Source of the DNA: Hymenobacter guriensis
GTDB lineage: Bacteria > Bacteroidota > Bacteroidia > Cytophagales > Hymenobacteraceae
Reading direction: 5' to 3'
Assembly: GCF_015773195.1 (NCBI RefSeq)
Contig: NZ_JADWYK010000004.1
Coordinates: forward strand, 248,001 to 312,000
Length of the DNA: 64,000 bases
Shown here: one piece after another, positions 59,188 to 64,000 of the stretch
Layout: each line of letters starts with the position of its first letter
Numbering within the stretch: the stretch's first letter is position 1
Notes under the pieces: model-generated
Seen by the model: only the letters and a program-made list of their open reading frames with translations
The model's database searches: none
What the model was told of the DNA's origin: nothing
Made by a program: the position numbers and the translations under genes

Positions 59188-61671
59188 ATGGTTAAGAATC
59201 TAGTCATTGTCGAGTCCCCAGCCAAGGCCAAAACCATCGAAGGTTACCTGGGCAAGGACTTCATCGTAAAATCCAGCTTTGGCCACGTGCGTGATTTGCC
59301 GAAGGATAACAATGCCATTGACATTGCTAATGGCTTCAAGCCTACCTACGTCGTATCGCCCGATAAACGCGAAATCATCAGCCAGCTGAAGAAGCTGGCC
59401 AAGGAAGCCGAAACTGTGTGGCTGGCCAGTGACGATGACCGCGAAGGGGAGGCCATTAGCTGGCACCTGGCCGAAACCCTGAACCTGACCGGCGGCGACA
59501 AAACGCGCCGTATCGTGTTTCGCGAAATCACCAAGAACGCCATTCTCACGGCCATCGACAACCCCCGGGAAATAGACCTGAACCTGGTAAACGCCCAGCA
59601 GGCCCGCCGCGTGCTCGACCGGCTGGTGGGGTTTGAGCTGAGCCCGGTACTCTGGAAAAAAGTAAAAGCCGGCCTCTCAGCAGGGCGTGTGCAGAGTGTG
59701 GCCGTACGCTTGGTAGTGGAGCGGGAGCGGGAAATCAGCCAATTCAAAACGTCCTCCGCCTACCGCGTGGTAGCCCGCTTTGATGCCGGCCGCGGGGCCG
59801 TGCTGGAAGCCGAGCTGCCAAAGCGCTTTGCCGCCCGCGAAGATGCTGAAGCCTTCCTGACGCGCAGCGTGGGAGCCAGCTACCGCATCGAAAACCTGGA
59901 GAAAAAGCCCGGCAAGCGCAGCCCCGCGCCGCCGTTTACTACCTCTACCCTGCAGCAGGAAGCCTCGCGTAAGCTGGGATTCTCGGTGGCCCAGACCATG
60001 AGCGTGGCCCAGAAGCTCTACGAAGCCGGCCGCATCAGCTACATGCGCACCGATTCCGTGAACCTCTCGCAGGATGCGCTGGCGGCGGCCAAAGTGGCCA
60101 TTTCGCAAGCCTACGGCGAAGAATACGCCCACACCCGCCAATTTAAAACCAAGTCGGCCTCGGCTCAGGAAGCCCACGAAGCCATCCGGCCCACGGACTT
60201 TGCGCTGGTAAAAGCCGGCGAGGACTCCGCCGAGCAGCGCCTCTACGACCTGATCCGCAAGCGCGCCCTGGGCTCCCAGATGGCCGACGCGGTGATTGAG
60301 CGCACAGTGGCTACTATCGGCATCAGCACCCAACCCGGCGTGACGCTTACGGCTACGGGCGAGGTTATTACCTTCGAAGGCTTCCTGAAAGCCTACGCCG
60401 AGAGCAAGGACGATGACGAGCAGGATGAAGCTGCGGAATCGTCGTTTTCACGCGGCTTACCGCCCTTGAGTGTGGGCCAGGACCTACCTCTGCAGGTGCT
60501 GCGCGCTACCGAGCGGTATGCCTCCCCGGCGGCGCGCTACACGGAGGCTTCCCTGGTGAAAAAGATGGAGGAAATGGGCATCGGCCGGCCTTCCACCTAC
60601 GCGCCTACCATCAGTACCATTCAGAAGCGCGGCTACGTGGAAAAAGACACTCGTGAAGGCAAGGAGCGTAAGTTTCATGTGCTCACGCTGGATGGCGACA
60701 CGGTGAAAACCGAGGTAAAGACTGAAAATTACGGAGCCGACAAAGCCAAGCTGTTCCCGACGGACACGGCCATGGTCGTAACGGATTTCCTGGTAGAGCA
60801 CTTCCCCGTGATTGTGGACTTTCAGTTCACGGCCAAGGTAGAAGACGAGTTTGACCGCATTGCCGATGGCCAGGAGGTATGGACGGATATGCTGGCCGGC
60901 TTCTACACCACCTTCCACGAAACGGTAGAGCGTGGGCAGGACATCGAGCGCAGCACGCTGGGCAGCACCCGCGAAATCGGCATCCACCCCGAAACCGGCC
61001 AAAAGCTGACGGCTCGCCTAGGGCGTTTTGGGCCGTACGTGCAGATTGAGCCGCTGGAAGGTGCCCCCGAAGGCGAAAAGGCCGTGTATGCCAGCCTGCG
61101 CAAGGGGCAGTTCATCGAGAATATCACCCTGGAAGAAGCGCTGGAGCTGTTTAAGCTACCGCGCGTGGTGGGCGAGTTCGAAGACAAGGCCATGACGGCC
61201 GCGCTCGGCCGCTTCGGCCCCTACATCCGCCACGACAGCAAGTTTTACTCGCTCACCAAGGAGCAGGACCCGCACACCATCACGGCTCAGGAAGGCATTG
61301 ATCTGATTGAAGCCAAACGCAAGTCGGACTCGGAGCGCCTGATTAAAACTTTCCCTGGCCGCGAAGACGTGCAGGTACTAAATGGCCGTTTCGGCCCTTA
61401 CATCGTAGTGGGCAAGAAGAACGTGAAGATTCCGAAAGGCGAAGAACCCATTGAGCTGACCCTGGAACGCTGCCTGGAGCTGGCTGACGCCACGCCGGAT
61501 AAACCAGCCAAAGGCGGCCGCTTCGGAAAGAAAGCTGCGCCTGCCGCCGAGGAAAAAGCGGATACGCCCGCCAAGAAACCGGCCGCCAAAAAGCCAGCGG
61601 CGAAAAAGCCGGCCGCTAAGAAGGCTGCTCCTAAAACAGCCGCTTCCAAAACGGCCAGCAAGGCTAAGTAA
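59188..61671 (+). CDS. topA: DNA topoisomerase I
   Basis: Relaxes negative supercoils by single-strand passage. The 827-residue protein has the Toprim domain (LVIVESPAKAKTIEGYL; the acidic triad in ASDDDREGEAIS), the catalytic Tyr in ISYMRTDSVNLS and the central toroid. C-terminal modules of the topoisomerase C-repeat type follow (LGRFGPYVQIE, LGRFGPYIRHDSKFY, NGRFGPYIVVGKKN) in place of zinc-ribbon fingers. The last 60 residues are a Lys/Ala/Pro tail (KKPAAKKPAAKKAAPK). The ATG at 59188 is the family start; the frame runs open from 59095. Confidence 0.97.
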   Translation: MVKNLVIVESPAKAKTIEGYLGKDFIVKSSFGHVRDLPKDNNAIDIANGFKPTYVVSPDKREIISQLKKLAKEAETVWLASDDDREGEAISWHLAETLNLTGGDKTRRIVFREITKNAILTAIDNPREIDLNLVNAQQARRVLDRLVGFELSPVLWKKVKAGLSAGRVQSVAVRLVVEREREISQFKTSSAYRVVARFDAGRGAVLEAELPKRFAAREDAEAFLTRSVGASYRIENLEKKPGKRSPAPPFTTSTLQQEASRKLGFSVAQTMSVAQKLYEAGRISYMRTDSVNLSQDALAAAKVAISQAYGEEYAHTRQFKTKSASAQEAHEAIRPTDFALVKAGEDSAEQRLYDLIRKRALGSQMADAVIERTVATIGISTQPGVTLTATGEVITFEGFLKAYAESKDDDEQDEAAESSFSRGLPPLSVGQDLPLQVLRATERYASPAARYTEASLVKKMEEMGIGRPSTYAPTISTIQKRGYVEKDTREGKERKFHVLTLDGDTVKTEVKTENYGADKAKLFPTDTAMVVTDFLVEHFPVIVDFQFTAKVEDEFDRIADGQEVWTDMLAGFYTTFHETVERGQDIERSTLGSTREIGIHPETGQKLTARLGRFGPYVQIEPLEGAPEGEKAVYASLRKGQFIENITLEEALELFKLPRVVGEFEDKAMTAALGRFGPYIRHDSKFYSLTKEQDPHTITAQEGIDLIEAKRKSDSERLIKTFPGREDVQVLNGRFGPYIVVGKKNVKIPKGEEPIELTLERCLELADATPDKPAKGGRFGKKAAPAAEEKADTPAKKPAAKKPAAKKPAAKKAAPKTAASKTASKAK

Positions 61672-61698
61672 AGTTTCTTTCGCGCCATTCCGCGCAGC

Positions 61699-61731
61699 AA
61701 AAAGGCTCCGGCGTTAGCCGGGGCCTTTTTT
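61699..61731 (+). terminator. Terminator of topA
   Basis: The stem AAAAAGGCTCCGGC (61699-61712) pairs with GCCGGGGCCTTTTT (61717-61730), with a short mismatch, and ends in T6. Confidence 0.88.
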
Positions 61732-61743
61732 GTTGTAGGTTGG

Positions 61744-62694
61744 ATGAAATACCAAGCTGATGGAGCCGTTAGGAAGGCTGCATTGAACTTGCCATTTTCT
61801 ATACTGATGATGCCTATCCTACTGTTGCTGCTCGCCACACTTGGCAACCCTATACCGGCCGAATCTGCTCCGGCCCGGCAAGCCGGGACTGCGCAAACCC
61901 TTGTCTCCGGCCGGGCTCAGGACTATGCTTGGCTGGCAGCCGGGCGCTACAACGCCCGCCAGACGCTAGCCTCTCGGTTTACTCCACCCCAAGGCTACCA
62001 GCGTGTGGATGTACTACCGGCCTCTTTTGGGGCGTGGCTGCGGTATCTGCCTTTGCTGCCGGGGAAACCGCCGGTGAGGCTGCACAATGGGCAGCTGAAA
62101 AACCGCCAGGATGTACACGCAGCCGTGCTGGACCTCGACGTAGGCAATCAGGATCTGCAGCAGTGCGCCGATGCGGTTATCCGCTTGCGGGCCGAGTACC
62201 AGTTCAGCCGACAGCCCAACCAGATTCATTTTCACCTCACCAGCGGCCACGATATCCGCTTTCAGGACTGGTACTCAGGTACGGGGTTTCGGGTGACGGG
62301 CAACAGCGTGCAGCCTGCCCCACGCCCCGCCGAAGCACCCAGCCACGCCAGCCTCCGCCGCTACCTCGACCGGATATTCACTTACGCCGGTACCCTGTCG
62401 CTGAGCAAGGAACTGCGGCCTGTTCCCTTAGCGCAGGTGCGCCCCGGCGACGTACTGATTCACGGTGGCTCGCCGGGCCACGCGGTGCTGGTGCTGGACG
62501 TAGCGGTGCAATCCAGCACCGGCCGCCGCGTAGCCCTGCTGGCGCAAAGCTACATGCCTGCCCAACAGATGCACGTCTTGAAGAATCTGGAGGCTCCGGG
62601 CCTGGGCGCCTGGTTCTTTCTCGATCCGCAGGCTGACCAGGTACTTACGCCTGAGTGGACGTTCGAGCGCACCGAATTGGGCCGGTTTGAGTAG
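61744..62694 (+). CDS. DUF4846 family exported protein
   Basis: A 316-residue exported protein. Residues about 14-40 form the hydrophobic signal (ILMMPILLLLLATL). The DUF4846 domain follows: RFTPPQGYQRVDVLPASFG, WLRYLPLLPG, VRLHNGQLKNRQDVHAAVLD, LDVGNQDLQQCADAVIRLRA and GDVLIHGGSPGHAVLVLDVA. No activity is known; the late His-containing phrase is reminiscent of NlpC/P60-type pockets, but I cannot confirm it. The start at 61744 leaves only 12 bp after the terminator; ATG 61807 is an alternative that would give a shorter signal without basic residues. Confidence 0.83.
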   Translation: MKYQADGAVRKAALNLPFSILMMPILLLLLATLGNPIPAESAPARQAGTAQTLVSGRAQDYAWLAAGRYNARQTLASRFTPPQGYQRVDVLPASFGAWLRYLPLLPGKPPVRLHNGQLKNRQDVHAAVLDLDVGNQDLQQCADAVIRLRAEYQFSRQPNQIHFHLTSGHDIRFQDWYSGTGFRVTGNSVQPAPRPAEAPSHASLRRYLDRIFTYAGTLSLSKELRPVPLAQVRPGDVLIHGGSPGHAVLVLDVAVQSSTGRRVALLAQSYMPAQQMHVLKNLEAPGLGAWFFLDPQADQVLTPEWTFERTELGRFE

Positions 62695-62774
62695 CGCAGC
62701 AGCAGCGGTACTGCTCCGAACCACACGGGCCCAGACAAGGTATATACCTGACGAATCTATTATCCCCGCTACCT

Positions 62775-63470
62775 ATGAAAAAGAAAATCGTGGCCCTCAC
62801 CGGGGCCGGCATTTCGGCTGAAAGCGGCCTGGCTACTTTCCGGGGCTCCGATGGGCTGTGGGAAGGTCACCGCATCGAGGACGTGGCCACGCCCGAGGGC
62901 TGGGCCAAAAACCCCGAACTGGTGCTGGAGTTCTACAACCAGCGCCGGGGCGCTGCCCGTGCCGCGGAGCCCAACGCCGGCCACCTGGCCCTGGCCGCGC
63001 TGGAGCAGGACTTTGACGTAGTGATTGTAACCCAGAACGTGGATGACCTGCACGAGCGGGCCGGCTCCTCGCACGTTATTCATCTGCACGGCCAGCTGTT
63101 TGAGTCGCGCAGCTCCTACTTCGAGCAACTGGTGTACCCCATGGAATCGGACCGGATAGAGCTGGGCGACCTGTGCGAGAAAGGCCACCAGCTCAGGCCC
63201 AACATCGTGTGGTTTGGCGAGGCGGTGCCACTGATGGAGCGCGCCGTAGAGGAAGCCACTACGGCCGATGTGTTTCTGGTGGTGGGCACTTCCCTACAGG
63301 TGTACCCGGCGGCCGGGCTCGTCAACTACGTCCGGCCGGGCACGCCCATCTATATCATCGACCCTAGTCGCCCGCCGGTTTCAGCCCGCCCCGATCTGCA
63401 CTTCATCACCGAGCCCGCCACCACCGGCGTGCCCAAAGTGGCCGCCGAACTGATGCGCGCCGAAAGCTGA
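62775..63470 (+). CDS. cobB: SIR2-family NAD-dependent protein deacylase (CobB-type)
   Basis: Removes acyl groups from lysines using NAD. The 231-residue protein has GAGISAESGLATFRGSDGLW, TQNVDDLHERAGS and the catalytic His in IHLHGQLF. The Tyr and Arg in EFYNQRRGAAR match the pair that lets CobB/SIRT5-type sirtuins accept succinyl- or malonyl-lysine. The zinc ribbon is reduced: only the Cys in LCEKGHQLRP is visible, so a full four-Cys zinc site is absent, as in many Bacteroidota members. It is monocistronic. Confidence 0.92.
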   Translation: MKKKIVALTGAGISAESGLATFRGSDGLWEGHRIEDVATPEGWAKNPELVLEFYNQRRGAARAAEPNAGHLALAALEQDFDVVIVTQNVDDLHERAGSSHVIHLHGQLFESRSSYFEQLVYPMESDRIELGDLCEKGHQLRPNIVWFGEAVPLMERAVEEATTADVFLVVGTSLQVYPAAGLVNYVRPGTPIYIIDPSRPPVSARPDLHFITEPATTGVPKVAAELMRAES

Positions 63471-63491
63471 TTCTGGCTGACCTCAGCAGGC

Positions 63492-63526
63492 AAAAGCCCC
63501 GCCGCATCTTTGCGGCGGGGCTTTTT
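63492..63526. terminator. Bidirectional terminator
   Basis: A perfect 15-bp stem AAAAGCCCCGCCGCA/TGCGGCGGGGCTTTT with a TCTT loop, between the convergent sirtuin and T9SS-protein genes. Confidence 0.9.
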
Positions 63527-63552
63527 GCATTAAACCAGATGGGCTTGGCGCG

Positions 63553-64000
63553 CTACTGAATTACCAGCTTCTGCACCTGGGTCGATTCGCCGCTCGTCAC
63601 GCGCAGCAGGTAGAGGCCACTCTTGAGCGACTGGCAATCCAGCTGCAGCTCGCCGTTGGCAAAAGTCGTACGCTGGAGCATTTCCTGGCCGCTTACCGTG
63701 GTGATGCGCACGCCTACGGGCAATTTGGCATCGTGGCCGCTCAGGCGCAGCTGCAACGTACGGCCGGCGGGCAGCGGGTTCGGGTACACCTCCACGCCGA
63801 AGGGGCCGCTGGCCGCTTTGGTCTTGGCATCCGTAGCCGTGGTGAGCGTGGTAGTGCCAGCGGAACCGGTCAGGGCAGTGACTTTGGTGATGCGGATCCA
63901 GTTGATATTCCAGCCACTGGTTTGGGCAAACACCCCGAAGTTGTAGGTGCCCGCATTGACGTTCACGTTCTTGGAAACCGTCGTCCAGTTCTGCCAGCCA
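63553..64000 (-). CDS. Secreted protein with CBM6-like module and type IX secretion sorting domain (3' part)
   Basis: The frame is open to the window edge, so the gene is partial at its 5' end. The first visible residues form the end of a CBM6-like jelly roll: WQNWTTVSKNVNVNAGTYN, then the closing strand NINWIRITKV. A short Thr/Ala linker leads to a type A sorting domain of about 80 residues: VEVYPNP-like GVEVYPNPLPAG, then VRITTVSGQEML, LKSGLYLLRVTSGES and the basic/hydrophobic end VQKLVIQ. The protein should be exported by the Sec route and the type IX system. The N-terminal catalytic part, probably a glycosidase or similar, lies outside the window. Confidence 0.88.
   Translation of the reverse strand, partial: GWQNWTTVSKNVNVNAGTYNFGVFAQTSGWNINWIRITKVTALTGSAGTTTLTTATDAKTKAASGPFGVEVYPNPLPAGRTLQLRLSGHDAKLPVGVRITTVSGQEMLQRTTFANGELQLDCQSLKSGLYLLRVTSGESTQVQKLVIQ

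Noticed and set aside
1..64000. tRNA, rRNA, tmRNA or RNase P RNA genes
   Set aside because: No cloverleaf with a TTCGA-type arm or other diagnostic segment was recognised on either strand by eye; a dedicated search could still find one.

Overview
The window looks like a chromosomal segment of a GC-rich Bacteroidota bacterium, most likely Hymenobacter or a close relative in the Hymenobacteraceae. Pointers are: a type IX secretion sorting domain at the right end; proteins typical of this phylum (DUF5686, DUF3109, DUF4290 next to murA, DUF4846, DUF885); several -7 promoter boxes of the TAnnTTTG type and few Shine-Dalgarno sequences; and a MurA with Asp in place of the usual active-site Cys. I see no rRNA, tRNA or CRISPR array.

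Layout. 1-6.5 kb: an ECF sigma factor with its RskA-like anti-sigma factor, an aldehyde dehydrogenase, a YdcF-like protein, a thioredoxin-like protein and a DUF885 lipoprotein. 6.6-11.4 kb: a membrane-bound AraC regulator with a glycogen-binding-like outer domain, followed by a secreted GH13 enzyme and a PfkB sugar kinase, probably a starch/maltodextrin module. 11.7-20.5 kb: a secreted DNA/RNA endonuclease, a DUF5686 outer-membrane protein, an AI-2E-type permease, a HIT protein fused to a NuiA-like nuclease-inhibitor domain, greA, a 2-hydroxyacid dehydrogenase and a small lipoprotein. 20.5-25.1 kb: rsmA, leucyl aminopeptidase, a four-helix-bundle (23S IVS-type) gene, pdxA and a solitary HigA-like antitoxin. 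25.2-30.85 kb: the classic fatty-acid cluster DUF177-rpmF-plsX-fabH-efp-accB-accC.

30.85-36.09 kb is a foreign island. The last 199 bp of accC are repeated at 36088-36286 with three substitutions, all synonymous, and the likely native accC terminator follows the second copy. Between the copies lie AT-rich MBOAT and SGNH-like genes for polysaccharide O-acylation, a GC-rich structured non-coding block, and decayed, nested insertion sequences (IS5-like remnant; IS982-like gene split by an IS5-family element). No integrase is visible.

36.4-49.9 kb returns to host-like sequence: a small EamA protein, a secreted alpha-amylase with CBM20, a DoxX-like membrane protein, a methyltransferase, DUF3109, UvrD/PcrA helicase, DUF4290-murA, DUF4349, a holin-like membrane protein and an arginase-family hydrolase. 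49.96-58.85 kb is a minus-strand chemosensory operon: a soluble poly-HAMP receptor with eight near-identical 92-residue repeats, then CheW, CheY, CheB (degenerate receiver), CheA and CheC. 59.2-64 kb: topA, a DUF4846 protein, a sirtuin and the 3' part of a CBM6/T9SS secreted protein.

A theme without a standard name runs through the window: at least nine gene junctions carry short tandem arrays, mostly of period 7, often mirrored as inverted arms 15-150 bp apart and abutting stop or start codons (3.1, 18.3, 20.1, 21.3, 22.9-23.5, 28.2, 29.4, 36.4 and 45.9 kb; a related inverted repeat lies at 42.6 kb).
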